From: Dugong dugon
Taxonomy: Eukaryota > Chordata > Mammalia > Sirenia > Dugongidae
Direction: 5' to 3'
Assembly: GCA_030035585.1 (NCBI GenBank)
Contig: CM057474.1
Coordinates: 7,362,001 to 7,426,000 of the forward strand
DNA: 64,000 nucleotides
Below are positions 35,291-46,789 of the stretch, piece after piece. The notes beneath the pieces are model-generated. The model was not told the DNA's origin, made no database searches, and saw nothing but the letters and a program-made list of their open reading frames with translations. Made by a program: the position numbers and the translations under genes. Position 1 is the stretch's first letter. Each line of letters opens with the position of its first letter.

Positions 35291-37957
35291 GATTCTGACA
35301 CCAACCGTCCTTCCCACAGCACTCTACTCCTCTGCTGAGTTCAATAATTCATTGCAATGGCCACACAGAACTCACAGACAATACTCATGATTATGAGGTT
35401 TATTAGGGAAGTAACAGGTTATATACTTCAGGCTCAGGAACACTCAGGATACAGTTCTTCCATCAGCACCAGGAAAGCCTTTTTCAGCTGTTGTCACAGG
35501 CACACCTCTCTCTGGCCCGAGGCCTCTGTGCTGCTCAGGCTTGTGTTACAAAGCTCTTTTAGCCCCTGCCAGTAAGTCCCCAGAGGCACCCCAGGCACTC
35601 AGCTTTCTTGCTCCATGGGCCAGGAAGCCCACTGTGTGGCTTCCTGCTGGTCTCCTGCCGGTCTCTCCTGCCATCACTTCTTGCTGTCTTCAGGGTTACA
35701 GCTCTCTCTTTCTCTCTCTCAATCTCCTAGTTCCAGAACCTTCTCAGTGCAGGAATTGTGGGTCCAAAGGATGCACTCTCCACTCCTGGCTGTCCTTCCT
35801 TGGTGGTGGTGGTGGGATCCTCTCCTTCCTGCCTCTGGGAGGGCCCATTTCAAACCCAGTCTGATGGCAAAGCTGACCAATCTCCTTGTCGGGCCACAGT
35901 TACCCTGTTTGTATAGTCCTGCACAATCGCTTGGGTGGGATTTAAAAGACCATGTCAAGGGAAGCCACACAAAAGCAGTCCATCACACGGCAGGCCACCA
36001 CCTGGCTTTTCTAGCCATAGTCCTTTCATAACTGGAGGATAAATTCCCCTTCTCAATCATTTTACTAGTCCAAAACAGTCATTAACAAATCATCCTTCAG
36101 CAGGGCAAGAGTCCTAAGGGTGAGGTCACTCAGGTGCCAGCCACTCAGGCCTGCTACAGGTGTCCACCTGATCTGGTCAGGTTCTCCAAAAGTCATCTCA
36201 GCTTCACCTTTCCTGGTGTCTCAGAAAATTTAACTGAGAAAAGATTATTCCCTTGCTCTGTGCCTCACGAGGTATCAGCACAGCAAAACCTTTAAGAGAC
36301 TTCAGCTTCAGTCGCTGTACTCTAGTCCAGCAATGCCTCCCCCTCAGTCCACTCTTTCACACTTATAGCTTCTATAGTTACAGACTTTACAATAACAATT
36401 AACCCTGTTAACAGTCAACACTCATAACTGAATCATAGCTCCTATCAGCATCTTACCCCACCTCTGTTCCCCAAACCCATCAGGAAAAGAGGAATCTATT
36501 CAGTGCGGATCCTCCTTCGTCCCCCTCATTTAATGTAAGCACACTCACAAAAGCATGTAAGCCAGCCACTTCATGCCTTTATCTCCACCCATTTTAGATA
36601 GCCAATGTTAAATTGCCTCCCTATCAAACCAGTATTGAGGAGACAAGCATGTTCCTTGGTCTTGAAGAATCTTCTGTTCTACTTGGAACTGTGAGCATTT
36701 ACATCCATAAGCAAAGTCCAGTCCAAAGCAAGCCAAAGCAAGCCATCAAACTGCAGCAGCCTAAACCAGCTCACAGTGTCAAACATCTTTCTCTTCATTC
36801 GGGTGAGTTCTGGTCAGCTAATCCTTAGCCATACAAGCTAGATCACATTGGGTAGCAGCCTTAGCCTTGAGAGTTCACACACACCTCCTGGCACTTCAGA
36901 TAGCCCCTTCACACTCTCTCATCCCTACCCCCTTGGGCTAGGTCAAAGGGTTCTACCTGTAAACTTCATAACTACATAACTCCCTTTACTTCTGACCAGC
37001 CACCCTTGCTCTCTCTCTCATCCCTAGCCTCTGAGTGCTAGGTCAATGGGTGCCAATGGAACATGTCCAAACTCAGCCAGTCTCTCTACTGCTGCACTTC
37101 CCCACCTCCACTTATGAGACCAAGCTCTCTACTCATCAGCTCCCTTTTAAGTTCTAGAAGAGGGTTCTTTCCGACTAGCACTGACTTTTTCTGCCTCAGT
37201 GCATCTTACAGCAAACCATTTGCTGGAAATTCAAAAACCAAAACAGTCACTTTTTCTTCTGCAGGTCCTTTCCTTCAAATGCAAATCTTCTGTCCTCTCA
37301 GCAATTCTAGGTGGTTCTGCATGTCTTTTCAAATGTAGATTTCCTGGGTGGCTCAGGTTTTTGACCTAAGGCCCCCATTCTATATATAGGGCTACTGCAT
37401 TCAAACAGCATATGTTTCTTCTGGCAAATTCTAGTTAATATAGTTAACTAGTTAACATATCCAATCAAGTATTGGCTGAAGGCGGGGTTACACGCACTCT
37501 GTAATCTATAATACCCGACATTGATTTCTACCATACATTTAGGTCTGCTTTACAACACTGAGTAGGAGAAACATTCAATATCCATAGTACATTTAAATAA
37601 ATGCATAATCCTTTTTAAAACATTCCAGTTCCATCTTCTCTTTTCCACCCCTTGACTATCTTCCCGTTCATATGCATATGACCTTGGGTCTCTGGCTAGG
37701 TAGAACCAGAAGACCCTGGCCTCATATCAATCATCCTGCTTCTCTGGCCTAGCTTTTGCCCCAGGCCACTACAGTTGGAGCTTTTCTCTCCTCAGCTGCA
37801 GCATAACCTTCCCTTCAGCCATTACAGGCAACAAGAACCAAAGCAACCCTCCAAGAATCAAAAGTTTCACTTCCCAAGCCCCTTCATTCTCTCTTACAAA
37901 GTTCCTTGCTTTCATGTATCTGGAGCCATTGCAAAGAATCCCACTTCTCACACCAAC

Positions 37958-38091
37958 TGTAAAAATGGCATGGGAGCGGTGTTTGACCTCCTCTAACTTC
38001 ACAAAGGGGAAGGAGAATCAAGATCAACAGCTCAAGGTTGATTCCCATGAGGCAAAGGTTAGACATGCTTCCTCTCCACACCATTTTTACA
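37958..38091 (-). repeat. terminal repeat of the ERV-like element (high-coordinate copy)
   Basis: Begins TGTAAAAATGGC and ends CCATTTTTACA, so its own ends are inverted repeats of about 11 bp. At about 130 bp it is short for an LTR, so it may be a reduced LTR or part of a larger composite. Confidence 0.7.
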
Positions 38092-38494
38092 GCTGGACAA
38101 TGAAAAAGGAATATCAAAGAAAAATTGATGCCTTTGAATTATGGTGTTGGCAATGAGTGTTGAATATACCATGGACTGCCAGAAGAACCACCAAATCTAT
38201 CTTAGAAGAAGTACAGCCAGAATGCTCCTTAGACGTGAGCATGGCAAGACTTTCTCACATACTTTAGACCTGTTATCAGGAGGGACCAGTTCCTGGAGGG
38301 GGATATCATGCTTGGTAAAGCAGAGGGTCACAGAAAAAGAGGAAGACCTTCCATGAGATGGGCTGACGCAGTTTCTGCAATGATGGGCTCAGGCATAGCA
38401 ACAATTGTGAGGATGACGCAGGATCGGGTAGTGTGTCCTCTTGTTGTACACAGGGTCACTATGAGTCAGAAACAACTCAAAAGCATCTAACAAC
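38092..38494 (+). mobile_element. RTE-clade LINE, right part (3' end)
   Basis: Resumes the RTE broken at 35167 and runs to AGGGTCACTATGAGTCAGAA ... CATCTAACAAC, immediately followed by the AATTGTAATTAA target duplication. Confidence 0.92.
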
Positions 38495-38506
38495 AATTGT
38501 AATTAA

Positions 38507-39650
38507 CGTCAGAAAAGTTTGCATGTTTTCATTAACGGTCGGAATGCAAGAAAATTGAAGACTTGAAGAAGTGAAGAAAAAAATTTCCAGCTACCATTCA
38601 ATCAACAAATAGTTCTCTTCCTGTCTTTCACTCCAAAAAAAATTTGGAAAGTCCGGATTATTCAAAATCATTCTTTCCACTTTGGAAATTATCAAGTAGG
38701 GGTCAGTTTTTCCAGACCATGTAACACTCTAAAGAAATTTGAGAAGCTGTTTTTGAGTACAGTACAAGGAAATCAGGGAGATTTATGGGATAGGGTAACT
38801 ATAATACAAGCCACATGTAATGGAAGAACAGCTGTTTCAGAAAATTCTGGTAAATCCTTATGATTTCCTTACCTTTAGTCCTTTTGTAATCTCTGACCTC
38901 TGCTTTACACAACATACTTAATAACTAAAAAGGAATCTGCCAAATGCTGGAAGAAGCAAGGACAAAGGATACAGATACCCTATCCTAAAAGAGCTTAAAA
39001 TTGAAAGATGGGACTTCATCCTACTTATTTACTCATTTGTTTATTAATACTTAGTTGCTTTAGATTTAGAAATGAAGGAAGATCTATTGTTAGGTCTATA
39101 TGATGAAGAAATTCAATTAGATGGAGCTACACTGAAGTAAACAAATATATAAAATAAAATTTTAGAAATAAGAAAGTACGCCAGTGGATGATAGTACAGA
39201 GAGCTAAAGACTGTCTGGTAGTGAGAATGAGGTGATCAATTGAGGTGCCAGTTTAGTAAGGAAGATATGAAGGAACATGGGTGCTTAAGCAGCAGCAGCT
39301 TGAATTTCCATGAGAATCTAACAATTGTTGGCCCTGTTAAAAAATGCAATCAGTGTAAAATTATAAATGGGCCTCATTAGCACCTATTTTTGAGAGAAAA
39401 GGGAAAAAAAAATTCCATTATAAATTTCAAACCTATAAATACCTATAAAAATTCTAGTTTTACTACTAGAGAATATTTTTTTTTTTAATAGGCTTCTAGA
39501 ATTTCCAGCTAACCATGTGTTTATTGAACATCCTTCAAACATCCCAATAAATGATAGAAAAGAAATAACTGCAAACATATGACAGGAATTAAATGGAGAT
39601 GTGGTCCAGACACACTGTAAAGAGCTTAACTAAAGATAATTTATAGAAGG
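38507..39650. other. AT-rich unique sequence
   Basis: No repeat or gene recognised. Confidence 0.45.
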
Positions 39651-40167
39651 TGTCATGGATTGAGTTGTATTCTTGAGAAATATCTGTCAACTTGACTAGG
39701 CCATGACTGCCAGTATTGTATGACTGTCCACCATTTTCTCATCTGATGTGATTTTCCTGTGTATTGTAAATCCTATCTCCATGATGTAAATGAGGTAGGA
39801 TTAGCAGCAGTTATTTTAACGAGGCAGGACTCAATCTACAAGATTAGGTTGTATCTTAAGACAATCTCTTTTGAGATATAAAAGAGAGAAGTGAGTAGAG
39901 AGACATGGTGACCTTATACCACAAAGAAACAAGAGCCAGGAGAATAGCGTGTCCTTTGGATCCAGTATCCCTGTACTGAGAAGCTCCTCGACCGGGAAGA
40001 TTGATGACAAGGACCTTCTCCCAGAGCCAACAGAGAGACGAAGCCCTCCCCTGGAGCTGGCACCCTGAATTTGGACTTGTGGCCTCCTAGACTGTGAGAG
40101 AATAAATTTCTCTTTGTTGAAGCCATCCACTTGTGGTATTTCTGTTATAGCAGCACTAGATAAGACA
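39651..40167 (+). mobile_element. LTR, MaLR/ERVL-like, copy 1
   Basis: Starts TGTCATGGATTGAGTTGTAT. Contains GTCAACTTGACTAGGCCATG, a TATA-like GAGATATAAAAGAGAG and an AATAAA signal (GAGAATAAATTTCTC). Ends GCAGCACTAGATAAGACA. No clear target duplication. Two overlapping minus-strand frames (39831-40130, 39914-40126) read the LTR antisense and are not genes. Confidence 0.82.
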
Positions 40168-40762
40168 AGACTGAATCTTTACAGATACAAGGTCAGAGAA
40201 TAAGAGAAGGTGGGTGCCCAGGGACTAGTAACAGTGAGCTGCCATTTCCCAGCGTAGGCAAGAGGAACAAATAGTATTTCTGGATCTTGCAAAGAACTGG
40301 AGCAATAAGAGACGAGTCTCTGAACATCAGCAGCTGTGGTCATTGTAAATGCAGTTGCTGCAGGAATCACAATCAGGCACAGAGACAGTATGGATAATTA
40401 CTCCAACCTTTCTCATTTTCTTCCCGTTCTTCATGCCAGTACTTCCCATTGGCCAAACCCCTACCAGAAGCCAGAGTGTAAGGCGGTCCAGGTGATTCAA
40501 TTGCTAGAGGTCAGACTCCTGTTTTGCAAAGAAAGGCAGAGAAATGTGGAAAATTGATCTTGGGATGAAGAGGATGACAAAGAGTTTAACCTGCACACAG
40601 GAACAACAAACTTTAGTTTCACCTTTCCTAGATCTGCTGTAGTGAATTTGTAATCTGACAATTTAGCAAGGTAAACTACATTTCCCAGAATTCTGTTTCT
40701 TACATATTTCCAATTTGGGTGGATCAGAAGAGAGAGACTTTGGAAGATATGGGGGGAAGGGG
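40168..40762. other. spacer between two LTR copies
   Basis: 595 bp with no retroviral gene, primer-binding site or polypurine tract recognised. Short frames (40179-40370, 40336-40557) have no motif. Confidence 0.4.
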
Positions 40763-41293
40763 TGTTATGGATTGAAATGGATCCCTCAGAAATATGTCGG
40801 TCAACTTGGCTAGGCCATGATTCCCAGTATCATGTGATTGTCCACCATTTTGTCATCTGATGCAAGTTTCCTGTGTGTTGTAAATCCTATCTCTATGATG
40901 TTAATGAGACGAGATTAGTGGCAGTTATGTTAATGAGACAAGACTCAATCTACAAGATTAGATTGTGTCTTAAGCCAATCTCTTTTGAGACATAAAAGAC
41001 AGAAGCGAGCAAAGAGATGGGGGCGGGGCGGGGGGGCCTCATACTACCAGGAAAGCAATGCCAGGAGCAGAGCGTATCCTTTGGACCTGAGATTCCTGTG
41101 CAGAGAAGCTCCTAGACCATGGGAAGATTGATGACAAGATCCTCCTCCAGAGTCAACAGAGAGAAAGCCTTTCCCTGGAGCTGATGCCCTGAATTTGGAC
41201 TTTTAGCCTACTAAACTGTGAGAGAATAAACTTCTGTTTGTTGAAGCCACCCACTTGTGGTATTTCTGTTACAGCAGCACTAGGTGACTAAGA
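40763..41293 (+). mobile_element. LTR, MaLR/ERVL-like, copy 2
   Basis: Same family and orientation as 39651-40167: TGTTATGGATTGAAATGG, GTCAACTTGGCTAGGCCATG, GAGACATAAAAGACAG, GAGAATAAACTTCTG, ending GCAGCACTAGGTGACTAAGA. The flanks AGGGG and TGGGG could be a 5-bp duplication with one change. A GGGGCGGGGCGGGGGGG stretch near 41022 is unique to this copy. Confidence 0.83.
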
Positions 41294-41299
41294 TGGGGT

Positions 41300-42110
41300 G
41301 AAAGCCAAGCAGAGCTATTTCATAACTCATATGCATGGCCACTTATCTGCAGGCACATCTCCTTGTCATGAGGCAATGACCAGGTCTGCAGCTGCTCCAC
41401 AGTCCTCTGAATCTCCTTTCAGTTTCTGACTCCTCAGCCAGGTGCGTGGTTAGCTCAATGACAAAAGATCCTGGCTTTTATAAGACACACACACCATTAA
41501 GATCAGGGGCAACAAGAACTGATGCAGGTGGTGGTCTGTTGTGGGCTCCAACTTATGCTTGTTGCTTCCAACTTGCTCTTGTTCTCCTACTACTTTGCAG
41601 CCATCTTCACTTCCAGATTACCTCTCTGTGAACTTCAAGTTCCAGTATCAGATGCAAACACAAGAACACTTGTAGTGCAACAAGAACTTAGATTTCAGTC
41701 CCTCCTCATGGACTCCAGCTCATGCTTACAGGTTCCAGCTTGTTCTTAGTTTCCCCCATGTTGCATCTATCTTCCCTTCATGACTGTCTTTCCTGTGGAC
41801 TTGATGCTCTGCCATCAAATGCAAAGACAAAAGCCTGGCAGAGACTGCTTAAATACTTGCCACAGTTGTGTAAGGTCAAATCCTTGTAACAAATCCTTTA
41901 ACACATATAGATAATCTCCCAGTGGGTCTACTTTTCTGATTGAACCCTGACTGGATTGAAGACCACCAAGCTCAGCTGAGAGGAAGAAGGGAGAAGGACA
42001 CTTGAATGAAAATAAGAAGATATGTGAAAGAATGTTTATAAAAGAGTGAAGAATCTCCCTCACCAGACTCATTATTTCCACACACTCTGAAAATGTTGCC
42101 TGTTAAACTT
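41300..42110 (+). mobile_element. possible diverged LTR remnant
   Basis: Repeated phrases based on CTCCAACTTATGCTTGTTGC / CCAGCTCATGCTTACAGG and a terminal GATTGAACCCTGACTGGATT resemble the ends of mammalian LTRs. Ends cannot be fixed, so the class and orientation are uncertain. Confidence 0.35.
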
Positions 42111-42114
42111 TTGA

Positions 42115-44218
42115 ACTGACACCCCAACCACTAACTTAAGCATAAGATTTAAGATTTCTCATTGGGTGAAATGGCCTACATGATCCAAAGAAGTACAATT
42201 ACGTACATCTGGGAGCCCAAAGAGCTTCAACTGAGCTTTTTAGAACCTTATTCTTAAATATAAATGGATATTCAAGGAGAAGCAGACCCAGAAGAAATCT
42301 CATATGACAGAGATATCTTAATTAGGAAAAGGTTTAGCTACATGTGACAGAGACACAAAATTATCAGTGATTTAAATAAGATGGAAATCATTTCTCTCAC
42401 ACATAAAATCAGAACGTATACATGACTTGTTCAGAGAAGCTGTTAAGGACTTATACTTCTTATACCTGGTACTTTGCTATCCTTAGGGTTTTTCTGCATC
42501 TGCCTTGTACAGGATGACTTCCTGCTTTATCTATACTCCAGACAGTGGGAAGCAGGGAAAGAAGAAGCAAAGGGCATGTTTTAGAAATTGTACACATCAC
42601 TTCTGCTCATATCCCAATGAAGCGAATTTAGTCATAGCTGCAAGGGAGGCTTGTTAATTAACCCTTTAGTCTAGTGACCATGTGTCCGAATAAAGCTTGA
42701 GGGTCCTAAAACTAAAAAAAAATTGAAAAAGCATATTGGGGAAATAACTAGCAATCTGCCACTTTGCTTATTTAGGTATTTATCTGTGCAAACCCCCTTC
42801 TCAAGAGAATAAACTCCTAATTTCAATCTTGTAGATGTACCTACCACAAAATTCAGGCTCTCTGGGTAATATACAGTCCTCTCCATTAAGTGTGGATATG
42901 ACTTCTCATGATCCAGTAACTCATGAATAAAAGACAAGTTACCTGTCTACATGCCCATTATACAAGATAGTATAAGAACACACTTACTAAAATTATATAT
43001 CCCATTTGGAAAATAGATAACAGGGAAACCACAGCAATTTTCAAATCCTGCTGTGCATGAATCACAAATGCACTGTTCCTTGGCAGTGGAGAAATTTCCT
43101 TGGTTAGTCTATCTAGCAGCTACTTGACTGAAGTCGGCATTAAAGAGTGTGCCTCTCTTACAGACTATGGGACCTTTACAGTATTCTTACTGCTGGTGGA
43201 ATTTGGGCATCTGGAGGTTGCTTTAGAGGTGATCTGATCACAGCTTTTGTAAATCAAGCTTGTGATTTCTTTGACAATCTAGTTGCCTCAAAAATGTAAT
43301 GGGAATCTAGTCATCCTGCATCTGATCAAGTGTATGTTTCAATAAACAGACCACATTCTCATCTACATATAGTTTACAAATCTGATAAACTCAGATTGCT
43401 TATTTACTAGCCTCCGAGTTCTGCCCACCTGCCTTTTTGTGAAACAACAGGCTTGGTGAGAAGCCAACCCCACTCATTTGATCTTCGGGCTGTGTTGGCT
43501 TTTATTGACTGGTTGAGAAATCTATTAGATATGTGTTTGGTGCTACTGTCTTATTGTTTCAGTTACAAATACAGAATACATTGCATTTTGTTTTATTTTT
43601 AACATTTGAGATTCCCAACTATCTAACTGTCAGTCAACTTATACTGCAAGCTGCATGTAGAAAGAGCTTTGCAAACAGGCCATCCTACATTCACCTTTCT
43701 CTTGTAGGACACTGCTAAAAATATTAAGAAAACAACTCACAACGTTATCAATATTTCCTAGGTTTTACATAGCCCATTGTCTGTCTGTCTTCCAATACAT
43801 CACAGGAAGAGTTTTATTAAATGTTATTCTTTGATACAACAAGGATGCCAGCTTTCCAGGCTCCAACATCTGTGTTCTCACTGCTCCACTGCTTCCAGTA
43901 AGATAAAGCCATATACTTTTTGTTCTATTCCATGCAGCAACCCTCTTCTGATTTTAATATGGAGGAAATACCAAAAGAAACAGCTAAAAGGGTTTAAAGT
44001 TTCTTTTCCAGAAGTGGGACTCAAGAATAGAAAAGTCTATTTTATTTTTTACTTTGAATAAAACATTAAATAATACAATCCTGCATATAAATTTAACTCA
44101 AGTCAATAGGAGCCAATCCAAGCCTAAGGGTCAAATTTAAATATATTCCAAATATAAATATTTCCCAAGCATATAAAACTAAGTTTAGTGATGGCAGAAG
44201 ACAGTAGTATTGTTTGGG
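42115..44218. other. mostly unique sequence
   Basis: No repeat or coding exon recognised in 2.1 kb. The 88- to 94-codon frames (42671-42937 minus, 43777-44061 plus) have no motif. Confidence 0.45.
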
Positions 44219-44219
44219 A

Positions 44220-44443
44220 CAGTGGTTCTCAACTGGCGATAATATTGCTCCCTCACGGGGGTCACTAAGCAATGTCTGTGGACATTTTTGTTTGTCACGA
44301 CTTGGAGGCGGTGCTACTGACATCTAGTGATTAGCTACATCCCACAACGCACGAACAGCTCCCCTCCACCCACAAACACACACCTGCAACAAACAATTAT
44401 TCAGCCCAAAATGTCAATAGTGCCGTGGCTGAGGAACTCTTGC
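44220..44443 (+). mobile_element. MER5A-like hAT-Charlie element
   Basis: Starts CAGTGGTTCTCAACTGGCGA. Contains AGCAATGTCTGTGGACATTT, CACGACTTGGAGGCGGTGCT and ACTGACATCTAGTGATTAGC, then CCCAAAATGTCAATAGTGCC, ending GAGGAACTCTTG. This matches MER5A order. It is a non-autonomous hAT element, ancient in placental mammals. Confidence 0.85.
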
Positions 44444-44449
44444 TTAGGC

Positions 44450-45080
44450 AATCAGGTAAAAAAGGCCAAACCTATGGGTCAGAGCTGTGAAACCATAAAC
44501 ATGGTACCCCTAACCTCGGTCCACACGGACCAAGCAAGTACATCCAAATAGATGATGCAACTCTGAAAATAGAGTTGTTAGCAGAGAGTAGAGATAAGCA
44601 GAGACTTCAGTCTACTGTTGAGAGGGGCTCCTACGGATGGCTACCTAAAAGCTTTGAAGATGTGGAAGTGACAACAGATACTGGCCCTAGAATCTGCCAA
44701 AGTGTCCCTCAACATCAATAGATTGATTGATTGACTAGGTGAGGGACACTGGATTAGCATAAAAATTCATCACATTTTGCAGGGAAAAAAATATTCCAAG
44801 TTAAAAAAAAACCAGTAACAACAAAAAACTAACTACTATCCCACTGACAGTAGGTCAGTTACTTATTACAGACTGATTACTAAAGTAATAAAGAAGAAAA
44901 ACAATTATTTTGATGGATAGATGAACTCCTGAGTATATATACTAATTTAGTTACTTAATTTTCATTACACTTATGAAAAACTAGAATTTAATACTAGGCG
45001 TATTTCTTTTGGGAGTTTCATTTTTAATTAGATATGACTTGAGCTCACTCTTTTCCCACTGCTGAAATAACGTACCAACT
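44450..45080. other. unique sequence
   Basis: Nothing recognised apart from short A-runs. Confidence 0.4.

Positions 45081-45082
<2 letters not shown>

Positions 45083-45113
<31 letters not shown>
45083..45113. repeat. (GT)n microsatellite
   Basis: About 15 GT units, nearly uninterrupted. Confidence 0.95.
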
Positions 45114-45116
<3 letters not shown>

Positions 45117-45433
45117 ACTCACATACAAGTAGGCCCCTGCAAGTGTATAAATAATTTATATTTCTTCACACATCCACCCAGATGGGTCTTCAGTGAAACA
45201 CAATTAAATAAGACAAAACAAAGGGCCGTAAGAAATTCTTGCAAGCGAGTTTATCTATTAATCTTCTTTCTCTGAATTTCTAGAGGCTGGTTTCAAGTTT
45301 GTTTACATGATTTTAAATCAAACCAACTTAATTTCAAGTTAAAATTTAAGAAATAATATATGGGTGATAATCCCAGGTACACTTATTCTTCTTACTTTTT
45401 CAGAGACCAAGGAGAGTCTTTTATTGTTGCTTT

Positions 45434-45530
45434 TTAGTTGCCATTGAGTTGATTCCAACTCATGGTGACCCCTTGTGTGCAGAGCAGAATCGATCCATAG
45501 GGTTTTTAATGCTGTGATCTTTTGGAAGAG
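45434..45530 (-). mobile_element. SINE fragment, 3' part
   Basis: Minus-strand RTE-like end: GGGGTCACCATGAGTTGGAA, TCAACTCAATGGCAAC, with part of the body (GATCACAGCATTAAAAACCC). The head is missing. Confidence 0.82.
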
Positions 45531-45660
45531 AGACTTTTGAAAGTGTAGTTTGTTTATTTTAATAGGTAATGGTAAAGTGGCCACCTAAACTTATCTTGCA
45601 AAAATGGCGGTAAGCATCTTTAGACCTAAATACAGTTTCCCAGATTTTAAAAAGAATTTA

Positions 45661-45677
45661 AAAAAAAAAAAAAAAAA
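45661..45677. repeat. poly-A tract
   Basis: Run of about 17 A without a recognisable element body beside it. Confidence 0.8.
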
Positions 45678-46179
45678 GGAAAGTAATGAGATATACTATC
45701 AATATTATCGGTAGATCTCAAAAACATAATGTTGACTTAATGAAGCAAGTATCAGGGTTTACATAATTAGATATCATTTATACAAATTTTAAAAAGAAAA
45801 AAGTAATACTGTATATGTCCTTGGTTATATACACACACTTAAATTTATGTTTTGAAGGTTTGAAAGGATGCATACCAAATTAATAAGCAAAGCTGCAAAA
45901 GGACTATGGGACTAGAATGTGACTGAGGAGAATGGAACATGATTTTTACTTGTAAAGTTTTATTTTATTCATTTTAAACAATATTTAAATAGACTATGAT
46001 CAAATGTTAATAATAGTTAATTCTAGGTGAAGTGTACAAAGATGCGTGCCATATTGTTTTATTGAATTTACTGTGCTTTTTAAGTATCTCAAAAAAAATA
46101 ATTAAAAATGAAGCAAGAGAAGGGTGTTTAATGTACAGGTGTAAATATCAAGAGACAAAAAAAATAATCATAGCATGTG

Positions 46180-46458
46180 GGTAAAATAGGGAATATATGA
46201 GGAGGGGCAAGAATTGAGGCTACAGATAAAAGCAAGATCCAGATCTTGTGAACTATGCCAAGGTATTGGGATAGTTTCCTCAGAAGGCACAAAAGGACTT
46301 TAGGTAGGACTGAAATTTATCTGAATTTTATATTATAAAGTTTACACAGAAAATAGTATGGACGATGGGTTGAAGAAAAAGAAGTGCTGAGTGCAGTAAT
46401 CTTCTTAAATGGGTATTGTAACAGTTCAAGCAATAAATAAGGAGATGTTTAAGAGAGA
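46180..46458 (-). mobile_element. L2-like remnant, left part
   Basis: The region on both sides of the SINE at 46459-46635 has phrases of antisense L2 such as AATTGACAGGAGTTGGTGAA and GGATGACTTTCATTTC, the latter right of the SINE. The left side is more diverged. Confidence 0.4.
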
Positions 46459-46635
46459 GGCGCCCTGGTGGCGCAGTCATTTAAGCTATCAACTGCTAAC
46501 AAAAGGTTGGTGGTTCGAAACCAGCAGTTGCTTCCTGGGAGAAAGAAGTGGCAGTCCACTTCCATAGAGATTTACAGCTGAGGGAACAGTATGGGGTCGC
46601 TATGAGTCGGAATCAACTTGACAGCAATGGGTTAA
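46459..46635 (+). mobile_element. SINE, full length, long-body type
   Basis: Head GGCGCCCTGGTGGCGCAGTC, B box in GGTGGTTCGAAACCAGC, ATTTACAGCTGAGG body and ATGGGGTCGCTATGAGTCGG end. Lies inside an L2-like region. TAAGAG on both sides may be what is left of a target duplication. Confidence 0.92.
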
Positions 46636-46780
46636 CTAAGAGTCGAAGTAGTATAAAAAGGAGCAATAGATATTATAAATATTTAGGGAATTAAATTGAC
46701 AGGAGTTGGTGAATATTTACATGATGACAAAGGCAAGACCATCCAGGATGACTTTCATTTCAGACCATGGAAACTCAGTG
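46636..46780 (-). mobile_element. L2-like remnant, right part
   Basis: AATTGACAGGAGTTGGTGAA then CCAGGATGACTTTCATTTC follow antisense L2 order. Ends are uncertain. Confidence 0.45.
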
Positions 46781-46789
46781 AACACCGGA

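Larger units (their letters stand above)
35168..38091 (-). mobile_element. endogenous-retrovirus-like (MaLR/ERVL) element inserted in RTE
   Basis: The 2.9-kb insert starts TG and ends CA. It has direct terminal repeats of about 123 bp (35168-35290) and 134 bp (37958-38091), and is flanked by 5-bp duplications GCTGA (35163-35167) and GCTGG (38092-38096), the size expected for ERVL/MaLR. Minus orientation is suggested by a primer-binding-site-like GTTGGTGTGAGAAGTGGGAT just inside the high-coordinate repeat and an AATAAA on the minus strand near 35400. No gag, protease or pol was recognised, which fits MaLR-type non-autonomous elements. Plus-strand frames of 107 and 138 codons at 35541-36031 have no retroviral motif. 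Confidence 0.72.
33155..38490 (+). pseudogene. RTE ORF2 remnant, split by a retroviral insertion
   Basis: Endonuclease piece with IITGDWNAKVG (33185-33487). Linker with LEYIPPEFRDHLKNRFEILN (33463-33672). RT pieces with IKAPGIDGIAIEMFQ (34065-34355) and RYADDATFLAQSK (34560-34871). A C-terminal piece at 34937-35167 is cut by the insert, and the last piece with KRGRPSMRWADAV follows at about 38334. It was already broken by several stops independent of the insertion. Confidence 0.88.

Noticed and set aside
35541..36031. 107- and 138-codon frames as genes
   Set aside because: They lie inside the retrovirus-like element, overlap in different registers, and show no domain.
39651..41293. Complete provirus with paired LTRs
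   Set aside because: The outer flanks do not form a target duplication and the 595-bp interior has no retroviral feature.
41446..41749. Two overlapping frames of 61 and 75 codons
   Set aside because: They lie in a repetitive LTR-like remnant and have no motif.
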